Source: Maricaulis sp. (GTDB taxonomy: Bacteria > Pseudomonadota > Alphaproteobacteria > Caulobacterales > Maricaulaceae). Taken from it: 64,000 nt of DNA. The position numbers and the translations under genes were made by a program. Under the pieces are notes generated by a model. That model searched no databases, was not told the DNA's origin, and saw only the letters and a list, made by a program, of their open reading frames with translations. The stretch is taken from positions 83,787-147,786 of the forward strand of contig NZ_JASBRQ010000002.1 in NCBI RefSeq assembly GCF_030149425.1. Direction: 5' to 3'. Numbering within the stretch: position 1 is the stretch's first letter; each line of letters opens with the position of its first letter. Positions 18,103 through 25,804 of the stretch are shown here, one piece after another.

Positions 18103-19209
18103 TCAGTCCACACGGGAGCCGGGATCATCAGCCGCCAGCTCATGCACAAGCGCTCGCATGGCGCCAAACTCACTCTGATCAAGCACGACGGCGGCGATGG
18201 CCAGGTCGCGCTCGGGTATATAAACGGCATACGTCCCCCAAAAACCGCTGTGGGAATAAGCCGTCGCGCCATCAATGGTCTCGATGAAAACGCCCAGGCG
18301 ATAGCGCTCCGGCGCCACCTGCCCGGGGGCTTCGATCATCAGGTTCAGCGTTGCAGCATCGGCAAACACCTCGCCGCGGAACAGGGCGCGCCAGAACCGC
18401 GCCAGGTCGCGCGGGCTGGCGATCAGCCCACCCCCGCCATAGAGGTCGAGCGAGCCGTTAAATCCGGTGGTATCCATATCTCCGAGATATTGGTGCGCCC
18501 GGGGCTGCACCTCCGCGCCGGCCTGTTCGGCCTGCTCCCACCAGGTCTGATCCAGACCCAGCGCGTCAAAGCGCAACAGGCGCCGCACCGCCGCAGACAA
18601 TGGCTCGCCTGTCACGCGCTCAATCATGCGGCCAAGCAGGATATAGCCGGTATCGGAATAGACGAAGCGCTCGCCAGGACCGCCGATCGGGTCATGGTTT
18701 GCGGTCAGGAATTCAACCTGATCCGCCCGCGTCCATTGCCGCTGCGTATCCTCAAAGACGGCTGCCACATAGGTGTCGTCCGCATGGTCCGGCATGCCGG
18801 CATTGTGCATCAGAAGATGCCGCGGGGTGATCAGATCCGTGCGGTATCCATCCGCGCTCAAAAGCCGGTCGAACTCTGGATCAATCATACCGTTTATCGG
18901 CTCATCGAGAGGCAAGAGCCCCTCTTCCCAAAGCCGCAGATAAGCCGCCGCGACATAGGTTTTGGTGTTGCTGGCAATGCGCACCGGCGTCTGCGCGTTG
19001 AGCACCCGCCCATCAGGGTCGGCATGTCCAAAGGCGGCCCCTGCACCGGCCGCCATCTCGCCGCCCTCAACCCAGACCGCCAGGCCGGGTAGTTCGGGGT
19101 GGGCGGACTGGACCTCCTGGACAGAAGCGTGGAGCGGTGTGGTGTCAGCCTGCTGCCCGCAGGCCATTACGAATAAGGCACTCAACACCAAGAAAAACTG
19201 ACGCGGCAT
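18103..19209 (-). CDS. Lipoprotein serine hydrolase, beta-lactamase / DD-peptidase (S12) fold
   Basis: A 368-residue penicillin-binding-like hydrolase. The lipobox V-M-A-C predicts lipid anchoring. The SxxK catalytic motif is S-N-T-K (Ser80, Lys83). The second motif is Y-S-D where class C enzymes have Y-x-N, and the third is H-S-G in YSHSGFWG. These fit family S12 esterases, D-aminopeptidases or DD-carboxypeptidases; true beta-lactamase activity cannot be claimed. It heads an operon with two small exported proteins. Confidence 0.85.
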   Translation of the reverse strand: MPRQFFLVLSALFVMACGQQADTTPLHASVQEVQSAHPELPGLAVWVEGGEMAAGAGAAFGHADPDGRVLNAQTPVRIASNTKTYVAAAYLRLWEEGLLPLDEPINGMIDPEFDRLLSADGYRTDLITPRHLLMHNAGMPDHADDTYVAAVFEDTQRQWTRADQVEFLTANHDPIGGPGERFVYSDTGYILLGRMIERVTGEPLSAAVRRLLRFDALGLDQTWWEQAEQAGAEVQPRAHQYLGDMDTTGFNGSLDLYGGGGLIASPRDLARFWRALFRGEVFADAATLNLMIEAPGQVAPERYRLGVFIETIDGATAYSHSGFWGTYAVYIPERDLAIAAVVLDQSEFGAMRALVHELAADDPGSRVD

Positions 19210-19272
19210 AAAACGTCCTCGATACGAAAGGGTTATGCCCCCCAGACAAATACCCGGGCGCTAGGGTAGCGA

Positions 19273-20085
19273 TCAGGCGGGCCGATGCAATGGCGCATCC
19301 AGCTCAAAGCCGAACCGGGCCAGTGCTCTCGCATAGCCCGTATCCGGTCCGACCAGAGCGGTGAGCAATGCGGTGTCGGCCGCGGCCGGCTGGCCCGCCT
19401 GCGGCGCAAGTTCATCGACCCGTCGGGCGATGGCCGCCCCGGTATCCAGATAGCTCCAGTTACGCGGCGCGGTGGCTTCCAACTCGGCCTGAAGCAGCGG
19501 ATAATGGGTACAACCCAGCACCAGCGTATCCACCTCTTCGCCGCGTGGCGCCGCCAGGATCGCCTCTTGCAGGCCACGCAGCAGGTCGAGATCCGGCGCA
19601 GCGCCGGCGAGCACGGCTTCCGCCTCGCGGGCTAGGCCCTCAGCGGGCTGGACGATGAAATGACGCCCGTCGCCATGATCGCGGACCAACGCGTCGATAT
19701 AGCCGGACTGCGCGGTCCGCGGCGTCGCCAGGACCCCGATCACGCCGGAGCGGGAACGTTCGGCCGCCGGCTTGATGCCCGGTACCGTACCGACAACCGG
19801 CAGTTCCAGCGCCTCACGCAGAGTGTCGAGTGCGATGGTCGAGGCAGTATTACAGGCCAGGACAACGAGGCGCGGCCGGTCGCGTTCGACCGCCGCGCCG
19901 ATCACCTCAATGACCCGCTGTTTGAGGAATTCGTCCGCCTTCAGCCCATAGGGAAAGGCGGCATTGTCAGCGAGATAGGTCAGCGGCAAGTCGGGCCGGC
20001 GCTGGCGAATCTCCGCCGCGACGGACAGGCCGCCGAGACCGGAATCGAAGACAAGAACCGGACTGGAAACCGGGTTACCGCTCAC
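19273..20085 (-). CDS. murI: Glutamate racemase
   Basis: A 270-residue enzyme converting L- to D-glutamate for peptidoglycan. It shows the family motifs V-F-D-S-G-L-G-G (Asp14), L-A-C-N-T-A-S (catalytic Cys78) and L-G-C-T-H-Y-P (catalytic Cys192). The GTG at 20085 is preferred because GGAG lies eight bases upstream; another GTG at 20124 would add 13 residues without a good ribosome site. It starts 63 bases after the divergently unrelated serine-hydrolase gene region, on the same strand. Confidence 0.93.
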   Translation of the reverse strand: MSGNPVSSPVLVFDSGLGGLSVAAEIRQRRPDLPLTYLADNAAFPYGLKADEFLKQRVIEVIGAAVERDRPRLVVLACNTASTIALDTLREALELPVVGTVPGIKPAAERSRSGVIGVLATPRTAQSGYIDALVRDHGDGRHFIVQPAEGLAREAEAVLAGAAPDLDLLRGLQEAILAAPRGEEVDTLVLGCTHYPLLQAELEATAPRNWSYLDTGAAIARRVDELAPQAGQPAAADTALLTALVGPDTGYARALARFGFELDAPLHRPA

Positions 20086-20244
20086 GCGCCTACTCCGCCT
20101 GGCATTGCCCGTCCCGGACAACACGCTGAAATCATGTCCCGGTTTTTACCCTCGCCCGGCCTCGCGGTACAGGGGCGCAATAACCGCAAATTTTTTGAGC
20201 TAATAAGGAACAAATGCGCTATGCTTGCGGCGAAAGGACCTCTC

Positions 20245-20430
20245 ATGGATCCCCATCAGATCGACCGCTGGGACATGTTCGGCCATGTTATTCGCCGCAC
20301 CTGCCCGGATTGCACGACCGGCCAGTCGCGCCTGTCCTGGTATAAGGACTGGTTCACGCTGATGCGTGCGCCGGCGGCCGAGCCAGGTGTGCTAGCGCCC
20401 GCTGCCCGGAAAGCAGAGCTCCCTCGATAA
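20245..20430 (+). CDS. Possible small protein with CPxC motif (61 aa)
   Basis: A 61-codon frame starting MDPHQIDRWDMFGHVIRRTC, with C-P-D-C and a Trp/Tyr-rich middle (SWYKDW), preceded by GAAAGGACC. An in-frame ATG at 20221 lies behind AATAAGGAACAA. The last 77 bases overlap the convergent amine oxidase gene. The Arg-Cys-Pro-Asp-Cys pattern is suggestive of a metal-binding knuckle, but nothing else confirms that it is coding. Confidence 0.28.
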   Translation: MDPHQIDRWDMFGHVIRRTCPDCTTGQSRLSWYKDWFTLMRAPAAEPGVLAPAARKAELPR

Positions 20431-21436
20431 GCCCGCCGCTTTCACTGATCGTTTCCGCGCCGGCCAGGGCGATGCGGCCGTCAAACCAGCTTTGCTCGAA
20501 TAGCGCCCCGCCATAGTGCGGATGCCCGCCGCGATAGCTGGCGTCCGCCTCATTGGCGGTAAAGCGCTCCTGCGACCAGTCGACGAAATGGGTTTCGATC
20601 GGCGAAAGCGCCTGTTCTCCGAAGAAGCGGCCGAACTGCTGCAGCACTTTACCGGTCAATGCCTCGCCTTCACGCAGGCGCTGCTGGGCTGGCCAGCCGA
20701 TGAAAGCGAACAGTACGCCAAGCGATCCGTCTTCCGGACTTTGATCGGCGACCTCCATGACCGGACCATTGCGGCTTGATCCGCTACCGGACAGCCCATG
20801 TTCACGCCAGAAGGGACGGTCATAGACCGCGATCAGCTTGGCATGCGCTCCCATCCAGGTGGGCAGAGCCTGCATGGCGCGGTCCAGCTCGGCCGGTAGG
20901 CCCGGCTGCCAGTTGAGCGCCTGCGCCAGGCGCGGCGGCAGGGCGATAACCGCCTGATCCGCGCGCACGACATCCCCGTCAGCACTTTCGATCTCAACGT
21001 CCTCAGCCACGCGCACGTTTTGCGCCGCCCAACCGGTGCGGATCGAACCCTCCGGTAGTTTGCCGGCCAAGCCGTCGATCAGCCCGGCCGCCCCGCCGGG
21101 GAAACGGATCGCATCGTGATACCGGCTCGGCGCGCTGAACCGCTGTACCTGCCCCATATCCTCAAAGCTGAACGCGCCGGTTTCATGCTGGCGGGCGGCA
21201 GCAACATCCAGCGCGCGCCGCAACGCATCAAGCTTGGGCTGAAAAGCCGGCCACATCCAGGCCGGTCCCAGGTCGGCATGGGCGCGGCCGCCCGCCAGGG
21301 GCTGGCTCAATATCCGCCCACCCAGCCGGTTCCGGGCCTCCAGAACGGTGACGGCATAGCCTGCTTCATGGGCCGCCACCGCAGCCGACAAGCCGCTCAT
21401 GCCTGCGCCGACAACAACAAGCCGCTTGGCCATCAT
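20354..21436 (-). CDS. FAD-dependent amine oxidase-family protein
   Basis: A 360-residue flavoprotein. The N-terminus has the dinucleotide-binding G-A-G-M-S-G-L-S-A fold, the E-A-R-N-R-L-G-G-R motif (about residues 33-41) and a C-terminal FAD-contact segment (GRIALAGAETI...GLIEGALLSG). This is the monoamine-oxidase-like group; the substrate is unknown and the protein is shorter than typical amine oxidases (about 450). Its ATG overlaps the stop of the upstream cupin gene, so the two are coupled, possibly an oxidation pathway under the palindrome at 22133-22152. Confidence 0.8.
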   Translation of the reverse strand: MMAKRLVVVGAGMSGLSAAVAAHEAGYAVTVLEARNRLGGRILSQPLAGGRAHADLGPAWMWPAFQPKLDALRRALDVAAARQHETGAFSFEDMGQVQRFSAPSRYHDAIRFPGGAAGLIDGLAGKLPEGSIRTGWAAQNVRVAEDVEIESADGDVVRADQAVIALPPRLAQALNWQPGLPAELDRAMQALPTWMGAHAKLIAVYDRPFWREHGLSGSGSSRNGPVMEVADQSPEDGSLGVLFAFIGWPAQQRLREGEALTGKVLQQFGRFFGEQALSPIETHFVDWSQERFTANEADASYRGGHPHYGGALFEQSWFDGRIALAGAETISESGGLIEGALLSGQRALAHLARPPAHASA

Positions 21437-22113
21437 CCTGCCTCCGGCAGGCGGATATGGCGCAGATGTCCGGTCTTGCGCCAGATTTTCACCGGTTGAT
21501 CCAACGTCGTTATGCGTGCCTCATAGCCATCGGGCAGACGCAACCAGCTGCCGGCCGAAAAGCGCTCTCCCGCCTCCTCGAACTCGCCCTCAACAACATA
21601 AAGCTCAGCGCCACCATCGGTGTCGATGCTGACCGCCGAGGCCGCCGCCCAGATCTCATGGGCGACATCTTCCCTGTCCGAGGCAAACAAGGGCTGGACC
21701 TGTACGCCCGGCCGCGCGGGATCGGCCGTGAAGTCCGGGAATTCGGTCTGGTAGCGCAGCTGGGTCAGATCCTGCGGATCGAACTGCCAGAGCTTGACGA
21801 GAATCGTACAGCCCGGTGCTGAGCCCGGCGTGTGTGACGTGCCCGGCGGATTGCGCACATAGCTACCGGCCGGATAGTCGCCATGCTCGTCCTGGAACAC
21901 ACCGTCAAGCACCAGAAACTCCTCACCGCCGCCATGGGTGTGCCGTGAGAAGGAGCTCCCCGGCGCATAGCGGACGATGGAGGTCGCGCGGGCGACTTCA
22001 TCGCCGATGCGGTCCAGCATTTTGCGCTCGACGCCGGCCATGGGCGATGCACGCCAGGGATTATCACGATCATGCACGGCGGCCCGTGCGGCAAAGTCTG
22101 CATTGAGTTCCAT
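21433..22113 (-). CDS. ChrR-like double-cupin protein
   Basis: A 226-residue protein with two cupin halves. The first (about 45-105) carries the metal-type motif H-T-H-G-G-G-E-E-F-L-V-L-D-G-V and a later H-T-P; the second (about 150-215) is more degenerate (ELYVVEGEF). The first half resembles the cupin of ChrR anti-sigma factors, but the N-terminal zinc anti-sigma domain is absent and no ECF sigma gene is adjacent, so an enzymatic or sensing role is more likely. It leads the operon with the FAD amine oxidase. Confidence 0.75.
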   Translation of the reverse strand: MELNADFAARAAVHDRDNPWRASPMAGVERKMLDRIGDEVARATSIVRYAPGSSFSRHTHGGGEEFLVLDGVFQDEHGDYPAGSYVRNPPGTSHTPGSAPGCTILVKLWQFDPQDLTQLRYQTEFPDFTADPARPGVQVQPLFASDREDVAHEIWAAASAVSIDTDGGAELYVVEGEFEEAGERFSAGSWLRLPDGYEARITTLDQPVKIWRKTGHLRHIRLPEAG

Positions 22114-22132
22114 GATCCGGCCTCCAGCTTGC

Positions 22133-22152
22133 TACCTACCAGTAGATAGGTA
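22133..22152. promoter_or_regulatory. Putative TetR-type operator before the cupin gene
   Basis: Inverted arms TACCTA (22133-22138) and TAGGTA (22147-22152) separated by eight bases, 20 bases upstream of the cupin ATG. The overall ACCTAC...TAGGT form is typical of TetR-family operators. No regulator gene lies adjacent. Confidence 0.4.
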
Positions 22153-22189
22153 AACTGTTTTGCAGTTCAAGACCTGATGGTGGAATGGC

Positions 22190-23863
22190 CTATTCGCGCT
22201 TCACCGCACCGGTCAGACCCGCGACCGCCAATGCCGTGAGAATGTAGCCGAACGCGATGTGTATCCACATATAAACGTGCCCGCCGACGAAAAACACGGG
22301 GCCATCAACGCGGGGAATCCAGTTGGGCTCCTGGTGCAGATTGACGACCGGGAAAAAGGTGTCGACGGCATAGGCTAGCGGAACAAAGTCGGGAAAATCC
22401 TCTCCCTGCGGTGTGCGCCGCCAGCACTCCGCCACATGCACCGGATCGATCCGGCTACACTCGGCCCACTCTTCGGAGCGCAGGATGAACGGGTTATTCG
22501 GTACAAACCCGCCCACCTTGTAGGACTGATCAAAAAAGACAGCCCCAAACCCAATCAGGGCCACAGCGATCAGAACCGCGCGCGCGGGCCGATAACCATA
22601 TCCGGCCACGAAGTCGAACAGGATGCGCAAACACCACATCGAGGCCGCCTGAATAAGCCCCAGGGCTTTGCGCATGAATGGACGATCGTCCGGAGCTGTT
22701 TCCGCAGCGCCCTCGCCCCTTGCTTCCGCACCGTTGCAATCGGCGCGACGGCTGAACAGAGCCGACCAATGCTCGCACCAGCTGGCTTTGCGGATCAGCC
22801 GGTTCTTCTCGATCTCGACCCGTTGGGCATCGACGCCATGCCCGGCTTTGCGCATAGCACTGACAAGTTGCTCAAAAGGCTGACGCTTTAGCGCTGCGTT
22901 CAAATGCGCCGTCGGTTGCAGTTCAAGCCAGGCCTTACGGCTCGCAAAGTCGACCGGGGCATGATTGTGAAATCCGCCATAATCGAACCCGTCGAGAATG
23001 AGCTCACCCCGGCCCGGCCAAGCCTCAGGGCTGTCCACGAGGCGGCGGCAGGAGGCACCGCGCAGGTCCAGCGTGCCGACAAAGCGCGCGTGTAGCATCT
23101 GATTGTCGAGCCGGACGCCCGTGACGCTGCCGTGCCGTTTGGTGAGGATCAAATCGCCCTCTATGCGCGCATTGGTCATGAAGAGTGCGGTGTCGCCGGG
23201 ATTGCAAAACTCCACATCCAGCAGCTCGCAATCTCCCCCACAGCTCAAGCCCTTGAAGTTTGAAGACCCTCGAATTCGGACCGCCTTACGAATGAAAATC
23301 GAGCCGCCGACGGTGGCACCGCGCAGGGTCATGGCGTGACCAACCGGGAAATCATCCAAGGCGGAATTGCCCGCTATGTTGAGGAAGCTGACATGGTCCT
23401 CGATATAGAGCGAGCCGGTGATAACGGCGTCGGCGAAGCGGCACTCTCCATTACAAATCAGCCCCTTGCGCAAGGATACGCTACCGTCGAACTCGCATTG
23501 ACCGGCAAACAAATGCTGTTCCAGCAAACAATGGTCGAGGGCGAGCGATCGGAGCTTGGCATTATACAGGACAAGCTTGCCGTCGAACTTGCAGGACGAG
23601 AAGGTCAGGGCGACGGGAATGGACAATCCGGTCAGATCGAGCAAACCGCATATGTGCAGACCCATGAAATGTATCCTGCCAACGGGCCTGGACGGTTTAT
23701 GGGCGTAGCCGATGATGATGGCGCGGAGGAACTCTGCCCGGACACGACCGGGATTATCATTCCACCCCCGCTCCGGGTCTCCGGCCGGGAGGCCCGCTTC
23801 AACCAGCTCAAGAACGCGACGTTCAATATCATTTTCGGGCGCCAACTTGATCCCCGCCTGCAC
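22190..23863 (-). CDS. Beta-solenoid protein fused to a C-terminal membrane domain
   Basis: A 557-residue protein. Residues from about 60 to 310 are a run of short beta-strand repeats of the type L-x-L-x-x-x (for example GLLDLTGLSIPVAL, GSVSLRKGL, GDLILTKRH, GTLDLRGASC), suggesting a pentapeptide-like right-handed solenoid, with many cysteines. About 330-400 is charged. The C-terminus has two hydrophobic helices (ARAVLIAVALIGFGAVFF and a last one near FGYILTALAVAGLTG) around a segment with Y-A-V-D-T-F-F-P-V-V-N-L, as in the membrane end of actinobacterial proteins annotated as membrane-associated oxidoreductases. Function unknown. The start is a GTG with a GAGGGG unusually far (14 bases) upstream, so it is uncertain. 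Confidence 0.7.
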   Translation of the reverse strand: MQAGIKLAPENDIERRVLELVEAGLPAGDPERGWNDNPGRVRAEFLRAIIIGYAHKPSRPVGRIHFMGLHICGLLDLTGLSIPVALTFSSCKFDGKLVLYNAKLRSLALDHCLLEQHLFAGQCEFDGSVSLRKGLICNGECRFADAVITGSLYIEDHVSFLNIAGNSALDDFPVGHAMTLRGATVGGSIFIRKAVRIRGSSNFKGLSCGGDCELLDVEFCNPGDTALFMTNARIEGDLILTKRHGSVTGVRLDNQMLHARFVGTLDLRGASCRRLVDSPEAWPGRGELILDGFDYGGFHNHAPVDFASRKAWLELQPTAHLNAALKRQPFEQLVSAMRKAGHGVDAQRVEIEKNRLIRKASWCEHWSALFSRRADCNGAEARGEGAAETAPDDRPFMRKALGLIQAASMWCLRILFDFVAGYGYRPARAVLIAVALIGFGAVFFDQSYKVGGFVPNNPFILRSEEWAECSRIDPVHVAECWRRTPQGEDFPDFVPLAYAVDTFFPVVNLHQEPNWIPRVDGPVFFVGGHVYMWIHIAFGYILTALAVAGLTGAVKRE

Positions 23864-24010
23864 CGTTGATGATGAAACCCCTCACGCGACACCATCACCC
23901 TGTTCGGGCATCAAAGGCAAGAACACCCTAAGGCAGAAACCCTGCTCCCGGCCTTTGGGCTCATCGCAGACCCTTGCTATACAGCCCGCAAAATAAACAA
24001 GGCCGTTGCC

Positions 24011-24964
24011 ATGCCCCGTTTTCTTGTCGCTGCGCTGTACAAATTTGCCCCGCTTCAGGCCGATGCCGCCGCACAGGCGCAGATCAAGTCGGTGTGCGAG
24101 GGCCATGATGTGTTCGGCACTTTGCTGCTGGCCGATGAGGGCCTGAACGGCACGATTGCCGGACCGGCTGACGGCGTCGCTGCGGTGCTGGCACATTTGC
24201 GCGCCCTGCCCGGGTTTGCCGATCTGGAGCACAAGGAAAGCTGGGCCGAGGAACAGCCCTTCCTGCGTATGAAAGTGCGGTTGAAGAAAGAGATCGTCAC
24301 CATGGGCGTGCCCGGCACCGACCCGACCCGGATCGTGGGCACCTATGTCGAGCCGGAAGACTGGAATGATCTGATCACGGCGGAGGATGTCGTCACCATC
24401 GACACGCGCAATGATTATGAGGTCCGCATCGGCCAGTTCGAGGGGGCGGTCGATCCCGAGACCGTCAATTTCCGCGAGTTTCCCGACTGGTTCCGCAAAT
24501 TCCGTCAAGGCCGCCCCAATGCCCGCATCGCTATGTATTGCACTGGTGGGATCCGCTGCGAAAAGGCGACGGCTTTCGTCAAATCGGAAGGCATTGAGGA
24601 CGTCTATCACCTCAAGGGCGGGATTTTGAAATATCTCGAGACGGTGCCGGAGGCCGACAGTCTGTGGCGCGGGGAATGCTTCGTCTTTGACCGTCGCGTG
24701 GCGGTCAAGCACGGCCTGGAACTGGGCAGTTACACCCTGTGCCATGCCTGCCGCGAGCCGCTGGGCCCGGAAGATCTCAAATCCGACCTCTTCATAGCCG
24801 GCGAGCAATGCCCGCATTGCGCCGGACGCTATAGCGCGGCCGACCGGTCCCGCTTTGCCGAGCGTGAACGCCAGGAACAACTCGCCATGGCCCGCGGCGA
24901 GCGCCATATCGGCGCGCGGCCGCAGGATGCCTCAGAGCCACAGGTCGAAGGTGATGACGGCTAG
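24011..24964 (+). CDS. trhO: tRNA uridine(34) hydroxylase, rhodanese type
   Basis: A 317-residue YceA/TrhO protein. An N-terminal alpha/beta domain with [14 protein letters not shown] is followed by a rhodanese domain holding the active cysteine Cys177 in [12 protein letters not shown], then a C-terminal cysteine-rich tail (C..C ... C-P-H-C) likely to bind metal. TrhO performs oxygen-dependent hydroxylation of U34 in certain tRNAs. The downstream glutathione transferase starts 11 bases before this stop. Confidence 0.92.
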   Translation: MPRFLVAALYKFAPLQADAAAQAQIKSVCEGHDVFGTLLLADEGLNGTIAGPADGVAAVLAHLRALPGFADLEHKESWAEEQPFLRMKVRLKKEIVTMGVPGTDPTRIVGTYVEPEDWNDLITAEDVVTIDTRNDYEVRIGQFEGAVDPETVNFREFPDWFRKFRQGRPNARIAMYCTGGIRCEKATAFVKSEGIEDVYHLKGGILKYLETVPEADSLWRGECFVFDRRVAVKHGLELGSYTLCHACREPLGPEDLKSDLFIAGEQCPHCAGRYSAADRSRFAERERQEQLAMARGERHIGARPQDASEPQVEGDDG

Positions 24965-25577
24965 TCGGCCCATCCTCTACTCCTTCCGGCGCTGCCCCTA
25001 TGCCATGCGCGCCCGCCTCGCCCTGCATGTCAGCGGCATTGAGGTCGAGCACCGCGAGATATTGCTCAAGGACAAGCCCCAAGCGATGCTCGACGTCTCG
25101 CCGAAAGGCACGGTTCCGGTGCTGGTCTTGCCGGACGGGCAGGTCCTGGAAGAAAGCCTCGATGTAATGCGGTGGGCACTGAGCCAGAATGATCCGGAGG
25201 CCTGGCTACCGCTGGACAATCAGATGCGGGATTGGGTTGCCAGCAATGACGGGCCCTTCAAGCAGGCGCTGGATCGTTACAAATATGCCTCCCGTTTCGA
25301 CGATGCCGATGCGGAGACAGAACGCGAGATCGCGGCGACCTTCCTGCGCCAGCTGGATGCGGCCCTGCGCCAGCAGCCCTGGCTGTCCGGTCAGGCGCCC
25401 GGTTTCGCTGACCATGCCATTTTCCCCTTCACGCGCCAGTATGCGATGACCGACAGGGATTGGTTCAATGCCCAGGACTGGCCAGCTCTGATCAGCTGGC
25501 TGGATACACTCCTGGCCAGCGATCGCTTTGCCGACATTATGCAAAAACACGAAATATGGTCACCGCAGGCGAAGTGA
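24954..25577 (+). CDS. Glutathione S-transferase family protein
   Basis: A 207-residue cytosolic GST-fold protein: thioredoxin-like domain with [11 protein letters not shown] (residues 11-21), the cis-Pro segment G-T-V-P-V-L and the E-E-S-L-D glutathione-contact loop, followed by an all-helical C-terminal domain. The CPY motif is of the omega/YfcG-like type that does thiol transfer or deglutathionylation. The ATG at 24954 is inside the 3' end of trhO with GAAGG before it, showing translational coupling. Confidence 0.86.
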   Translation: MTASRPILYSFRRCPYAMRARLALHVSGIEVEHREILLKDKPQAMLDVSPKGTVPVLVLPDGQVLEESLDVMRWALSQNDPEAWLPLDNQMRDWVASNDGPFKQALDRYKYASRFDDADAETEREIAATFLRQLDAALRQQPWLSGQAPGFADHAIFPFTRQYAMTDRDWFNAQDWPALISWLDTLLASDRFADIMQKHEIWSPQAK

Positions 25578-25599
25578 ATCGGCTAACCCCCTGAGTTAA

Positions 25600-25614
25600 T
25601 TGTGCATCGCACAA
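25600..25614. promoter_or_regulatory. Inverted repeat upstream of the TonB receptor
   Basis: TTGTGCATCGCACAA is a perfect six-base inverted repeat with a three-base spacer, 190 bases before the receptor's ATG. A related palindrome (TTGGTGC-AGC-GCACCAA) stands before the SulP gene at 36348. The regulator is unknown. Confidence 0.4.
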
Positions 25615-25804
25615 CTCCGCCGATTTTCCTTATTTCATATAACTGATGCAATAAAATCGCACCCGATTGCGAAGTGCTCACTTGCATAAATCCGGACCTG
25701 TCACTGATCTGCAATATCCGCTAACGGATCGCTCGTCGCTCACCAGCTCCGGAGAGAAAACCATCCGGGGCGTGTATCAAACGGTTGATCAGGATCCACT
25801 ACAC

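Noticed and set aside
22190..23863. The solenoid-membrane protein as an anti-phage effector
   Set aside because: No partner gene, nuclease, sensor or mobile element around it; nothing beyond the architecture supports defence.
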